A stretch of DNA of 64,000 nucleotides from Mycolicibacterium frederiksbergense (lineage in GTDB: Bacteria; Actinomycetota; Actinomycetes; Mycobacteriales; Mycobacteriaceae), in the NCBI RefSeq assembly GCF_029893345.1, contig NZ_JARXVE010000005.1, positions 372,001-436,000 on the forward strand, read 5' to 3'. Positions 18,049-27,366 of the stretch are shown piece after piece (within the stretch, counting starts at the first letter, position 1; each line of letters opens with the position of its first letter). The position numbers and the translations under genes were made by a program. Below the pieces are notes generated by a model. That model searched no databases. It worked only from the letters and a program-made list of their open reading frames with translations, and had not been told where the DNA came from.

Positions 18049-19638
18049 CTATTCATAGGCGCCCTCCAGGTACCACCGGCGTTGCCGGTAACACAGCAGC
18101 AGCGCCAGATCTTCCCCGCCGGCCCTCTCGTCGCGGCCCAACAGCACCTGGACCCGCGCGGTGCGTCCCGCCCCTCGGTTCTGCGGATCCCACCACCGCT
18201 CGTCGACCGGCCACGGTCCCGCCCACCAGCGCAGCCTGCCGTCACGCCGGCCGGTACCGGCCAACTGCGCGGGATCTGCCGAGAACAGTCCGCGGCTGGT
18301 GACCCGGACCGGGTTTCCCTCGGCGTCAAGCAGTTCCACCGGATCATCGAGCAGCACGGTCGGCGAGGGCTCGGGCAGTTGACCCGGCCAGGGCTGCCGC
18401 GGATCGGCTCGTGGCACCGGCTCATCCCCCAACGGGGTGAAGGTGATGCGCTCGGCGGGCCCACGCCCACCGCTGAGCACCGGTACCTGCACCGCCTCCG
18501 GACCGAGCAGCCCCTGAACCCGCAGCAGTGCACGCCGGGCCCGCAGCCGGTCCTCCTCCCCGATCCCGCCCCACAGCGGCAATTGCAGCGCCGCCGCCGA
18601 CACCACCTCGACCGGGCGCAATCGCAGCACCGTGACCGGAGCGGTAGGCCGCTCGGCGGTGCGGCGGTTCAGCCAACCGTCCAACTGCCAACGCACCCGG
18701 TCGGCGGTGGCGTCCTCGGTCAGCGGTTCAGCACATCGCCAGACCCGTTCCAGCTCTTCACCATTGGCGGTGACAGCATGGATGGCCAATCGGGTGCAGC
18801 CAACCCCGGCAGCCTCCAGATGACGATGCAGATCACCGGCCAGTGAGCGCCCCGCGAAGGCCGCGGCATCCACCCGCTCGATCGGCGGATCGCAGTTCAT
18901 CACCGCATCGAGTTCGGCGGCCGGACCCCGCCCGGACGGCCCCCGGTCGGGTTCCCCGCAGGCGAACCGGTGCGCGGCCACCGCGTCGGCCCCGAACCGG
19001 GAGGCGACGTCGGTGCGGGGCAACTCGGCGAACTGCCCCAGAGTCCGGAGGCCCATCCGCCACAACAGGTCTGCCAGGTCCTCGCGGCCGGGAGCGGCCA
19101 GAGCCGGTTCGGTGGCCAACTGCCGGATCGACAGTCCGGACAGGAACGGTGCGTCGTTTCCGGGTTCGACGATGCAGCCCGCCCGAGCGGCGAAGACCGC
19201 GGTGGGAAGCTGATCGGCGATACCGACCTGACATTCGGCCCCCACCGCGGCAACGGCATCGATCAACCGTTCGGCCGCAGCCGGTTCGGTCCCGAAGTAC
19301 CGCGCCGCCCCGCGCACCGAAAGCACCAGCAGACCCGGACGCAGCACCTCTGCCCGCGGCACCAGGTCGTCGACCGCCAGGATCACGTTCTCGAAATGGC
19401 GGGCATCCCGGGCCGGGTCGGCGGTGACGACATGCAGTTGCGGGCACCGGGCCTGCGCCTCACGACGACGCAATCCGCGCCGCACGCCGGCCGCGCGTGC
19501 CGACGCCGAACAGGCGATGACCCGGTTGGCCAGCGTGACCGCGATCGGCGCCGTCGATGCCAGACCTGCCGCCGTTGCCGCGGCCACCGCCGGCCAGTCC
19601 ATACACCAGAGGGCCAGCACCCTGGAATCCGCAGGCAC
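18049..19638 (-). CDS. imuB: ImuB, catalytically inactive Y-family polymerase hub of the SOS mutasome
   Basis: 529-residue Y-family polymerase homologue. The N-terminal strand reads LALWCMDWPAVAAA where active polymerases have a metal-binding DxDxF, so it is expected to lack polymerase activity, as known for ImuB. The HhH region is LWRMGLRTLGQFAELPRTD. A beta-clamp-binding motif QLPLWG lies at residues about 352-357. ImuB tethers DnaE2 and ImuA' to the clamp. It sits 3 bp downstream of imuA' and is controlled from the LexA box at 20386. Confidence 0.95.
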   Translation of the reverse strand: MPADSRVLALWCMDWPAVAAATAAGLASTAPIAVTLANRVIACSASARAAGVRRGLRRREAQARCPQLHVVTADPARDARHFENVILAVDDLVPRAEVLRPGLLVLSVRGAARYFGTEPAAAERLIDAVAAVGAECQVGIADQLPTAVFAARAGCIVEPGNDAPFLSGLSIRQLATEPALAAPGREDLADLLWRMGLRTLGQFAELPRTDVASRFGADAVAAHRFACGEPDRGPSGRGPAAELDAVMNCDPPIERVDAAAFAGRSLAGDLHRHLEAAGVGCTRLAIHAVTANGEELERVWRCAEPLTEDATADRVRWQLDGWLNRRTAERPTAPVTVLRLRPVEVVSAAALQLPLWGGIGEEDRLRARRALLRVQGLLGPEAVQVPVLSGGRGPAERITFTPLGDEPVPRADPRQPWPGQLPEPSPTVLLDDPVELLDAEGNPVRVTSRGLFSADPAQLAGTGRRDGRLRWWAGPWPVDERWWDPQNRGAGRTARVQVLLGRDERAGGEDLALLLCYRQRRWYLEGAYE

Positions 19639-19641
19639 GAG

Positions 19642-20349
19642 CTATCCGCCTGCCGCACAAGCCGATCCAACGGCCCGCCCCCCGGCTCGCATGGCCAGCC
19701 GAACCCGGCTGATCCGGCCGCGCCCGGGCAGCGGGGCGTCCCGGCCGGCACCGGCCACCTCGTAACCGCACACCCGGGCCTCCAAGCGGGCCGACGCGCC
19801 CTGCCAGTCACCGTCGGTGACCAGCAGGGTGCAGCCTTTCTGCCGGGCCCGCGCCACCATCACCCGGGCTCGGCTCGGCGGCACCGAACGGCCGCCCAGC
19901 CCGAGCACCACCAGGTCCATCCCGTCCATCAACACCGCGGCCACCTCGACCGGATCGGCACCGGGGTCCGGGATGACCGCAAGCCGGCTCAGATCGGCGC
20001 CCATCTCCACCGCGGCCAACAGGCCGATATCCGGTTGGCCGACGATCACCGCGTGCCCGCCTGCGGCGGTCACCGCCGCCACCATGCCCAGCGACAGCGA
20101 CCGGGCTCCCACCGCTACCGCGACGGTCCCACGCGGCAGCATCGTCGGTAGGCCCTCCGGCAACGTCTCAACCAGCGAATCAGGCGGCGTCAGCAAAGAT
20201 TCCGAAGCCACGAGAGGTGACCCACCCCGAGGCACGCCGCGATGTGTCGGGCCGACCTTCCCGGACACCGACGCGATCTTGCGCCGGAGGTGTTCCACCT
20301 GTTCAGAGCGGGTGAGTAGGCGTAAATCGAGCTCTGCCACAGCAGTCAC
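19642..20349 (-). CDS. imuA': ImuA', accessory factor of the SOS mutasome
   Basis: 235 residues from GTG 20349, chosen because GGGAGGT lies 7 nt upstream; an in-frame GTG at 20364 would put that ribosome site inside the coding region. N-terminal helix LDLRLLTRSEQVEHLRRKIA, then a RecA-like core without a clear Walker A lysine motif: GTVAVAVGARSLSLGMVAAV. The middle region reads VLMDGMDLVVLGLGGRSVPP. Rv3395c is the orthologue by order and sequence type. ImuA' binds ImuB and is needed for DnaE2-dependent induced mutagenesis. The LexA box is 37 bp upstream. Confidence 0.92.
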   Translation of the reverse strand: MTAVAELDLRLLTRSEQVEHLRRKIASVSGKVGPTHRGVPRGGSPLVASESLLTPPDSLVETLPEGLPTMLPRGTVAVAVGARSLSLGMVAAVTAAGGHAVIVGQPDIGLLAAVEMGADLSRLAVIPDPGADPVEVAAVLMDGMDLVVLGLGGRSVPPSRARVMVARARQKGCTLLVTDGDWQGASARLEARVCGYEVAGAGRDAPLPGRGRISRVRLAMRAGGRAVGSACAAGG

Positions 20350-20385
20350 AACAACACCTCCCACATCAGCTTTCCACCATCGCGT

Positions 20386-20401
20386 TCGAATACATGTTCG
20401 A
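20386..20401. promoter_or_regulatory. LexA (SOS) box for imuA'-imuB
   Basis: TCGAATACATGTTCGA matches the mycobacterial SOS box with one substitution (T for C in the left arm, TCGAAT). It is 37 bp upstream of the imuA' start, so the pair is co-induced with dnaE2. Confidence 0.85.
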
Positions 20402-20636
20402 TTGCTCGAGTAAACACCTGCCCACCGACACCGGTCAAGCCACGGCCAACGGCAACCGACCCAAAAACAGAGGCAAAAATGCCCCTGCGTCCACCCGACC
20501 CTTAAGTTAGAGTTCAGGTCACCAGTCCGGCTTCGGGATGGACTTGACCACGGTTTGCGTTGCAGACGGTGGGAATCCTCAGCGATTCACCGAAAGCCAG
20601 CTCTGCAACACACGGGCAACAGTGAGGAAACGCATC

Positions 20637-20924
20637 ATGCAGTCAGGGCAATTGACTCGTCGGCTTGCCGTCATCGCAGGCGGCGCCGCAGTCGTCGGGT
20701 TGATCTCATTCACCGCGGCGTGCGGCACCAAAGAGAAAGCCCCCGAGACGACGCCGGCGACCACCACCACGACGACAACCACGACGGCGCCAGCGGACAC
20801 CCCCGCCCCGCCGCCATCGGTGGAGCCGACTGAGAAGTCGATCAACCCCACCGGCGGCAACCTGTTCACGCCCGATGTGAAGGCCCCGCCGGCACCGACC
20901 GGAGTCCCCGGTACCCACCGCTAG
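20637..20924 (+). CDS. Small Thr/Pro-rich lipoprotein
   Basis: 95 residues from ATG 20637, chosen because GAGGAAA ends 6 nt upstream; a longer in-frame ORF to 20538 lacks a signal at its start. Signal peptide LTRRLAVIAGGAAVVGLISF is followed by the lipobox TAAC (Cys about residue 26), so the mature protein should be lipid-anchored outside the membrane. The mature part is low complexity: a run of nine Thr, Pro/Ala-rich, then EKSINPTGGNLFTPDVKAPP. Position next to imuA' suggests the small membrane gene Rv3395A of M. tuberculosis. Function unknown; it may act with the secreted protease gene 34 bp downstream. Confidence 0.82.
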   Translation: MQSGQLTRRLAVIAGGAAVVGLISFTAACGTKEKAPETTPATTTTTTTTTAPADTPAPPPSVEPTEKSINPTGGNLFTPDVKAPPAPTGVPGTHR

Positions 20925-20958
20925 CACCTCGCGGGATCCGATTGTCAGCCGTCCCGCC

Positions 20959-22581
20959 ATGGCTTGGCCACGCGTCGTACCGTGGTACGCATTCCTGGCA
21001 CTGGCCATGGCGGGCATACTGCTGCTGGCATCGGACCTGCGGGTTACCCAAACGCCGGGCGTAAGGTCTCCCATTGGGGGGCCTTACGCCCAATTGCTTG
21101 CTGCTTCAACCGATCTCGGCCCCGCCGAGAGCGGGTCGGCACAGCTCACCCTGACGCTGCACGACGCAACACGGCCGGCGGCGCTCTACCGGTGGGCCGA
21201 CGAGCACGCGCTATCGGTCCGGTGGCGACCCGGTGATGCCTGGGCGATCGCCGAAGGCCAACCCGCCGACTTGGCGACTGCTTTCGGGGTGGACATCCAC
21301 GACTACCGGGGCAGGCGCGGGCAGGAGTTCTACGCCTCACCGCAGCAGCCGTCGGTTCCCGAACCGCTGCGCGGAGAGATCACCGAGGTCGGCCGCATCC
21401 TGGGCTACACGCCGTACCGGATGTCGCGGCCGGACCTACACCAGCTGCCACTGGATGTACCCGATCGCGGCCTGACACCACAGGCGCTGCTCAACACCTA
21501 CAACCTCAGCGACCTGGCCCGGCAGGGGTTCACCGGCAAGGGCAGCACCATCGTGATCTTCGCGTTCGACGGGTACGACCAGAATGATCTGGACGTCTTC
21601 GCCGCCACCTTCGGTCTGCCGACGTTCACGCCGACCCTGGTCGGCGGACAACCCAGCGCGCCGCACGGCGAGACCACGATGGATCTGCAGGTCGCCCACG
21701 CCATCGCCCCGGATGCCCGCAAGGTCGTGATAAACGCCCGGCCGACGGTGCAGGGCGACGGCGCCTACGAGAAGATCGGGCAGCTGCTGGAATCCGCGGA
21801 CCGGCAGTTCCCGGGAGCAGTGTGGAGCTTCTCGATCGGCTGGGGCTGCGACAAGCTGATCACCGCGGCCGACCTTGCACCCGTCCGTTCCGCACTGGCC
21901 GCCGCACATACCCGCGGCACCACGGCATTCAATGCCAGTGGCGACCTGGCCGGCCTGGAATGCAAAGGCGGACAAGACTGGTCGTCGCCACCCGGTGACG
22001 ACGATATCGGCCTGGACTCGGTGGCCTCCCTGCCTGAGATAACCGATGTCGGCGGCACCACGTTGTCCACAGATTCCGACGGCGGTTGGCTGGCCGAGCA
22101 GGCCTGGTTCGACGTCCCGTTGACCCAGGGCACCGGCGGTGGTGTCTCGGCGATCTTCGACCGCCCCTCATGGCAGCACGGCCTTACCCCGCCCGGCGGC
22201 ACTGAAGCTGGTGGTGTCCAACGACGGCTGACCCCGGACGTGGCCGCGGTGGCTGACCCGTTCACCGGGGTGAAGATCGTGCTGAACAACCGGGTTCTGG
22301 TCGGCGGCGGCACTTCACAGTCCGCACCAATGTGGGCCGGGATGGCCGCGGTGATGAACCAGTACCTGCTTGCCAACGGTGGCCGGGAGCTGGGTGACCT
22401 CAATCCCATGCTGTACCGCATCGCCGCCGGGGCCCCGCTGCCGGCCTTCCACGACGTCACGCTCGGTGGCAACGCCGTGGCCAGCGCCGGCCCCGGCTAC
22501 GACCTGGTGACCGGGCTCGGGACCCCCAACGTGGAGAACCTCGTCAAGAACATTCTCGTGCTGCAGAGGTCGGGCCGATGA
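20959..22581 (+). CDS. Sedolisin/kumamolisin-type serine-carboxyl protease (family S53)
   Basis: 540-residue acid protease. The first about 25 residues are a signal anchor (WYAFLALAMAGILLLAS). A pro-domain follows to about residue 170, with LHDATRPAALYRWADEHALS and FGVDIHDYRG typical of pro-kumamolisin activation domains. The catalytic triad can be read: Glu238 and Asp242 in GETTMDLQVAHAIAPDA, and Ser453 in GGGTSQSAPMWAG. A C-terminal PGYDLVTGLGTPN is the usual calcium-site region. Its TGA overlaps the ATG of the zinc-ribbon membrane gene (ATGA), so both are translated together. Substrate unknown; exported action is inferred from the signal and pro-domain. Confidence 0.94.
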   Translation: MAWPRVVPWYAFLALAMAGILLLASDLRVTQTPGVRSPIGGPYAQLLAASTDLGPAESGSAQLTLTLHDATRPAALYRWADEHALSVRWRPGDAWAIAEGQPADLATAFGVDIHDYRGRRGQEFYASPQQPSVPEPLRGEITEVGRILGYTPYRMSRPDLHQLPLDVPDRGLTPQALLNTYNLSDLARQGFTGKGSTIVIFAFDGYDQNDLDVFAATFGLPTFTPTLVGGQPSAPHGETTMDLQVAHAIAPDARKVVINARPTVQGDGAYEKIGQLLESADRQFPGAVWSFSIGWGCDKLITAADLAPVRSALAAAHTRGTTAFNASGDLAGLECKGGQDWSSPPGDDDIGLDSVASLPEITDVGGTTLSTDSDGGWLAEQAWFDVPLTQGTGGGVSAIFDRPSWQHGLTPPGGTEAGGVQRRLTPDVAAVADPFTGVKIVLNNRVLVGGGTSQSAPMWAGMAAVMNQYLLANGGRELGDLNPMLYRIAAGAPLPAFHDVTLGGNAVASAGPGYDLVTGLGTPNVENLVKNILVLQRSGR

Positions 22582-24500
22582 CCGAACCCAGCACCGACAA
22601 CCCGATGATGATGGCGTGCGAGGTCTGCCAGATCGATGTTCCGGCCGGGGAATACTGCGGTCTCTGCGGTGCACCGCTGGCAGCGCACCGGGGTAACGGA
22701 CCGCACTGGCTGCGGGTGCGGTCGTTCAGTGCCGCTCCGGGACAGCATCTGCTGATTCCGTCGGTGACCAGCTCACTGTTCCCGCATCTACCGCCACGGT
22801 CACGGACCGCCTTCCTGGTCGGCCTGACACTGCTTTTGGTCGCCCTCACCGGCGCAGCCTTGTTCCGGCTGCCTGCCGCCCTCATCACCGTCGCCGCCCT
22901 GGGGCTGCCTCTGTTGTTCGGAATGTACCTGCGGGAGTCCGACGTTCACCGGGACATCCCGAGGGCCACGCTGGTACTCACCGCCGCGCTGGGCACCGCA
23001 CTCGGGATCGGCTGGGTGCTGCTGACCGGTGCGGCGATGGCTCGCGCATCCGGTGTTCCACTCGGCATGGGCATCACCGCAACTCGCGTCATGCGTGACG
23101 GTCTCGGCGTGCCACTGGGCAGCATGTTGCTGATGCTCGTCCCTGCACTGGTGGTGCGACTTACCCGCCGGGGAACACAAGAAGCATTGGACGGCTACGC
23201 AATCGGCGCGCTCGGCGCGTTGACCTATTGCGCCGCAGCGACGATGACACGCCTGGCACCGCAGTTCACCACCGGAATGGTGGTCCGTGACCGTCCGATG
23301 AGCGGGCTACTGGTCGAAGCCGGGATCCGGGGTGTCGCAGTACCTACGACTGCCGCCGCGGTGGGTGGACTGATCGGCGCGGCACTGTGGTTCACCAGGC
23401 CGCCCAACAAGGTTCATCTGCACCGCGGATTCGTCCGCCTCACCCTGACGTTGTTCGCGGTCGGGGTGATGACCCTCTACGCCGGGCTCGGGTTGATCGA
23501 CATCGCCAGATTCCCGCAGTCACTGCAACTCGGTCTGCATATCGTGTTGGCCGCGGTCGCACTCCTGGCCCTACGGGTCGGTCTGCATCTAGCGCTGCTG
23601 CATGAGGCCCACGACGAGATTCGCACGGAGGAACCGCTGCTGTGCGCCCAATGCGGACACGTGGTGCCCGACGCCCCGTTCTGTGCACACTGTGGCGCCG
23701 CGACGCATGCCTCGTCGCGCACCTCGCGCGAGGCCCGAAGAATGGGGCGACCGGCCCGTCAGGACGAATCCCCGGACATCACCGTCGCACTACTGCCCGG
23801 TTACTCGATCCACGGCGGGACATATACCGCAGCACCGGTGCGAAGAACCTCATACAGCGGGCTGGCGCTGGCGCTGGCAGTCACCATCGCCGTCGTGGCA
23901 GCCGGGCTGGTCGGATTGTCGGCCGTACTGCAGAAGCCGACCGAACGTTATGCGTGCCCGCCGAACTGCGGATCCCCGCCGATCGGCCAGCCGGTCACCA
24001 TCAACCCCCAGTACACCGCGGCCGACGGCTCGTTCACGGTGTCGTATCCCGCGCCGGGGTCGGCCTACAAGATCACCACCAGCGACCGTGGTGTGATGGC
24101 GAACCTGCTTGCCGGCGACGGCGGCACCATGCAGCTGTTCAGTCGGCCGGCAGCCGGGCGATCGCCGAAAGACATTGCTGTCGAGCTGATTCACCAGACC
24201 TTCCCGGACACCAAGACCGCCTACGAGATACCCAACGCGATGGTCGGCTACCAACCTGGGTACGGCCTCGCTGCCGACAGCTGGCCGCAGAGCTCGACCA
24301 GCAGCTATGCCCGGATGCGGGTGATCGTGATGGTGGCGGTCAAACACGACCTCGCGCTCGTCGCGGCAGCCGTCGGGCCCTATCGTCAGTTCGGCCCGGA
24401 TTCGGGATCCGGCAAGCCGTCCGGCGCCAACCTTCAACTGGCGCTGGATATGGGTAAGTACGTCAACAGTTTTCGCTGGAACGGAGACCCCAGCCGCTGA
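22578..24500 (+). CDS. Zinc-ribbon polytopic membrane protein, copy 1
   Basis: 640 residues, function not recognised. A zinc ribbon opens the protein (Cys14, Cys17, Cys27, Cys30: CEVC..CGLC). About eight hydrophobic segments lie between residues about 75 and 350. A second zinc ribbon (CAQCGHVVPDAPFCAHCG, about 355-375) and a basic stretch follow, then one more TM segment (LALALAVTIAVVAAGLVGLS) and a C-terminal domain of about 190 residues that should be extracytoplasmic, starting CPPNCGSPPIG. Translationally coupled to the S53 protease upstream. The next gene is a paralogue with the same domain order, so this pair arose by tandem duplication. Confidence 0.85.
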   Translation: MTEPSTDNPMMMACEVCQIDVPAGEYCGLCGAPLAAHRGNGPHWLRVRSFSAAPGQHLLIPSVTSSLFPHLPPRSRTAFLVGLTLLLVALTGAALFRLPAALITVAALGLPLLFGMYLRESDVHRDIPRATLVLTAALGTALGIGWVLLTGAAMARASGVPLGMGITATRVMRDGLGVPLGSMLLMLVPALVVRLTRRGTQEALDGYAIGALGALTYCAAATMTRLAPQFTTGMVVRDRPMSGLLVEAGIRGVAVPTTAAAVGGLIGAALWFTRPPNKVHLHRGFVRLTLTLFAVGVMTLYAGLGLIDIARFPQSLQLGLHIVLAAVALLALRVGLHLALLHEAHDEIRTEEPLLCAQCGHVVPDAPFCAHCGAATHASSRTSREARRMGRPARQDESPDITVALLPGYSIHGGTYTAAPVRRTSYSGLALALAVTIAVVAAGLVGLSAVLQKPTERYACPPNCGSPPIGQPVTINPQYTAADGSFTVSYPAPGSAYKITTSDRGVMANLLAGDGGTMQLFSRPAAGRSPKDIAVELIHQTFPDTKTAYEIPNAMVGYQPGYGLAADSWPQSSTSSYARMRVIVMVAVKHDLALVAAAVGPYRQFGPDSGSGKPSGANLQLALDMGKYVNSFRWNGDPSR

Positions 24501-24544
24501 TCAGCCTAGGATGCGCGACTGATGGCACCATCTGAAACCGCACC

Positions 24545-26386
24545 ATGAGCAGCGGCACCGACTCCGACGACCGAGTGCCCGCCGTCGAATGCCGGGTATG
24601 CCGAACCGATGTTCCGGCGGGCGCCTTCTGCGGCCGGTGCGGTGCCCATCTCGACCCTCAGCTCACTGGGCCCGGGGGGTTGAGGACCCGGGCGTACTGC
24701 GCAGGCCGCGACGGACACCTGTTCCGGCCGTTGGTCGTCAGCTCGCTGTTCCCGCAGCTACCGCAGCAATCACGGGCACCGTTCCGGCTGGGAGTAGGGG
24801 TACTGCTGGTTGCGGTAGCCGCCTGCGCACTGCTGCGACTGCCCGCGGGGATGATCGCAATCGCCGCATTCGGGTTGCCGCTGCTGTTCGTCACGTACCT
24901 ACGCGAATCTGATGCCTTTCATGACCTTTCGGCGCGCACACTGCTGCTGACCGTCGTTCTGGGCGCCGGACTGGGCGTCGGCTGGGCGCTGGCGACCGGA
25001 ACAGCGGTGGCCCGGGAGTACGACATTCCGATGGGCCATGGCATGCCACAGTTCCAGATCATCCGCGACGGCCTTGGCGTTCCGTTGGGCGCGATGCTGC
25101 TGATGATCATGCCGGTGGCGGTGATCCGGCTATTAGGGCCACGAACCCGAGAATCACTGGAGGGCTTTGTGATCGGCGCTCTCGGTGCGCTTGCGTTCAT
25201 CACGGCCGCCACACTGATCCGGTTGGCCCCGCAGGTCAACGACGGGATGGTGGACCACGACCGGCCCTTGAGCGGACTGCTGGTCCAGGCCGGCATCCAG
25301 GCGGTGGCGGTGCCGTTGACCGCCGCGGCCACCGGTGGGCTCATCGGCGCCGCGATGTGGTTCACCCGGCCGGCCGAAAACGTCCATCAGCACCCGAATC
25401 GCCTGCGCGCAGCCCTGGCACTGGCAGCCGTGACAGTCATCGGCTGCTACGCCGTTGTCGGACTGATCGACGTTGCCCCGATATCAGAGGGCTTGGTGCT
25501 GACGGTACACCTCATGGTGATGGCGTTGGCGGTACTGGCATTGCGAGCGGGTCTGCACCTGACGCTGCTGCACGAGGAGCACGACGAGATCCGTGCCGGC
25601 GCAACGCTTATGTGCCCGCACTGCGACCGCGTCGTCCCCGACATGGCGTTCTGCCCGAATTGCGGGGTGGCGGCAAGGGCGTCATCTCGGTCGTCGCGCG
25701 CGGCCCGGCGTGCTGGACGCCCGGTGCGCCGCACCGGATACCGCCGACTGTTGGGGACGTGGGGTGTCGGTGTCACGCTGCTGGCGGCCGCCCTGGTCGG
25801 GGTGTCGGCATTGATCAGCAGTCCGGCTGCACGTTACGTGTGCCCACCGGACTGCGGAAGCCCGCCGACGAGCGAGCCGATCGCGACGAATCCCCGCTTC
25901 ACTGCTCCCGACGGTGCGTTCTCGGTGTCCTATCCCGTCACCGGCGCGGCGTACGCGGTGACCACCGCCGACGACGGTGTGACGGCGGACTTTCTGGCCG
26001 GAGACGGTGGCACCATGCAACTCCTCGGCCGGCCCGCGGCCGGGCAAACACCGAAGGAAATCGCCACGGCCCTGGTCGAGGACACCTACCCCGATGCCGA
26101 TATTGACTACGAGATTCCGAATGCGATGGTCGGCTATCAACCCGGATACGGCATGGTTCTCGACAGCTGGCCACAGAATGCCACCGGCGACTACATGCGC
26201 TTGCGGGTGGTCATTCTGGCTGCAGTCAAGAACGACCTGGCATTGATAGCCATCGCCACCGGCCCTTACCGCGAATACGGCCCGGATTTCAGTTCAGGCA
26301 AGCCATCGGGCGCCGATCTGGCCCTCGCGCTGGATATGGGCAAGTACGTCAACAGTTTCCGCTGGCGCGGCGACCCGCCCCGCTGA
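24545..26386 (+). CDS. Zinc-ribbon polytopic membrane protein, copy 2 (paralogue of 22578-24500)
   Basis: 613 residues with the architecture of the previous gene: N-terminal ribbon (Cys16, Cys19, Cys29, Cys32), a block of about eight TM segments with the shared FGLPLLFVTYLRESD and IRDGLGVPLGAMLLM stretches, a second ribbon (CPHCDRVVPDMAFCPNCG), a last TM, and an exported domain opening with CPPDCGSPPTS and ending in DMGKYVNSFRWRGDPPR. The exported domain is the best conserved part between the copies (for example EIPNAMVGYQPGYG in both). It starts 44 bp after copy 1, same strand, and is last in the lipoprotein-protease-membrane cluster. Confidence 0.85.
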   Translation: MSSGTDSDDRVPAVECRVCRTDVPAGAFCGRCGAHLDPQLTGPGGLRTRAYCAGRDGHLFRPLVVSSLFPQLPQQSRAPFRLGVGVLLVAVAACALLRLPAGMIAIAAFGLPLLFVTYLRESDAFHDLSARTLLLTVVLGAGLGVGWALATGTAVAREYDIPMGHGMPQFQIIRDGLGVPLGAMLLMIMPVAVIRLLGPRTRESLEGFVIGALGALAFITAATLIRLAPQVNDGMVDHDRPLSGLLVQAGIQAVAVPLTAAATGGLIGAAMWFTRPAENVHQHPNRLRAALALAAVTVIGCYAVVGLIDVAPISEGLVLTVHLMVMALAVLALRAGLHLTLLHEEHDEIRAGATLMCPHCDRVVPDMAFCPNCGVAARASSRSSRAARRAGRPVRRTGYRRLLGTWGVGVTLLAAALVGVSALISSPAARYVCPPDCGSPPTSEPIATNPRFTAPDGAFSVSYPVTGAAYAVTTADDGVTADFLAGDGGTMQLLGRPAAGQTPKEIATALVEDTYPDADIDYEIPNAMVGYQPGYGMVLDSWPQNATGDYMRLRVVILAAVKNDLALIAIATGPYREYGPDFSSGKPSGADLALALDMGKYVNSFRWRGDPPR

Positions 26387-26421
26387 ACGGATCGCACGCC
26401 GAAGCGATTGCCGACATCCAC

Positions 26422-26462
26422 AATTGTTGCCATTGACAGATGTCACCAATTGTTGGTGTACT
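26422..26462 (+). promoter_or_regulatory. Candidate promoter/operator of the SDR-to-MerR operon
   Basis: TTGACA (26433-26438) and TGTACT (26457-26462) are spaced by 18 bp. The -35 overlaps the palindrome TGACAGATGTCA (26434-26445), and AATTGTTG occurs twice (26422-26429 and 26448-26455). MerR regulators act on palindromes in such spacers, so the MerR protein encoded at the operon's end is the natural candidate. Inference only. Confidence 0.4.
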
Positions 26463-26490
26463 CGTTGCAGGCTTCGACGAGGAGGCCCGG

Positions 26491-27366
26491 ATGGGGCAAG
26501 CGGCCAGACCAGGTGCGGGGCCATTCCGACACCGCAGACGCAGCCGGCACGCCGACGCCGTCGTCACCGGTGCGGGTAGCGGTATCGGCGCGGCATTCGC
26601 GCGCGAATTGGCCGCCCGCGGCGGCCGGGTGGTCTGCAGTGACATCGACGAGAATGCCGCCCGCGCAACGGCCGAGGCCATCGTCGCCGGCGGCGGCCGG
26701 GCCACCGCACTGCGCTGCGACGTGTCGAAGATCGAGGAAGTCAGCCATCTGGCCGACGCCGCGCAAACCTGGTTCGACGGGCCGCCCTCGCTGGTGGTCA
26801 ACAACGCCGGGGTGGGTGCGGGCGGACAACCGATCGGCGAAACCAGCATCGACGATTGGAATTGGGTGCTCGGCGTCAACCTGTGGGGACCGATTCACGG
26901 CTGCCACGTGTTCGCGCCGATCCTGCGCTCCACGGACACCGACCAACCACGCGGGCTCATCAACGTCGCCTCGGCCGCGGCGTTCGGCGCCGCACCCGGG
27001 ATGGCCGCCTACAACGTGAGCAAGGCCGGTGTGCTGTCACTGTCGGAGACCCTGGCCGCCGAACTGTCCGGCACCGGCATCAATGTCACGGTGCTGTGTC
27101 CGACCTTCGTCAAGACCAATATCGTGCAATCCGGCCGCATCACACCACAATCCATCCAGCTCGCCGACCGGCTGATGCGCTGGACCGGCTTCTCCCCCGA
27201 ACGGGTTGCCCGCATGTGCCTGGACACCAACGACCGTGGCGGCCTGTGCTGCATGCCACAACCCGATGCCCGGATCGGCTGGGGCATCAAGCGACTCACC
27301 CCGACCGTGTACACCCGCGCCGTGGGTTTGACGACCCGCATCACCAGTTCGCAGGAGGTTTCGTAA
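26491..27366 (+). CDS. Short-chain dehydrogenase/reductase
   Basis: 291 residues from ATG 26491, chosen for its strong GAGGAGG ribosome site; an upstream in-frame ATG (26440) lies in the promoter palindrome region. Classical SDR: cofactor motif VTGAGSGIGAAFA, LVVNNAGVG (NNAG), active-site Tyr-x3-Lys in YNVSKAGVLSLSETLA, preceded by the Ser-containing INVASAAAFGAAPG. NAD(P)-dependent oxidation or reduction of an alcohol/ketone is expected. First gene of a four-gene operon; its stop codon overlaps the next start (TAATG). It may oxidise an alcohol to the ketone used by the monooxygenase at 28289. Confidence 0.92.
   Translation: MGQAARPGAGPFRHRRRSRHADAVVTGAGSGIGAAFARELAARGGRVVCSDIDENAARATAEAIVAGGGRATALRCDVSKIEEVSHLADAAQTWFDGPPSLVVNNAGVGAGGQPIGETSIDDWNWVLGVNLWGPIHGCHVFAPILRSTDTDQPRGLINVASAAAFGAAPGMAAYNVSKAGVLSLSETLAAELSGTGINVTVLCPTFVKTNIVQSGRITPQSIQLADRLMRWTGFSPERVARMCLDTNDRGGLCCMPQPDARIGWGIKRLTPTVYTRAVGLTTRITSSQEVS

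Noticed and set aside
20386..20401. Reading TCGAATACATGTTCGA as a TetR operator
   Set aside because: The arms and spacing fit the mycobacterial SOS box, and the downstream genes are known SOS genes.
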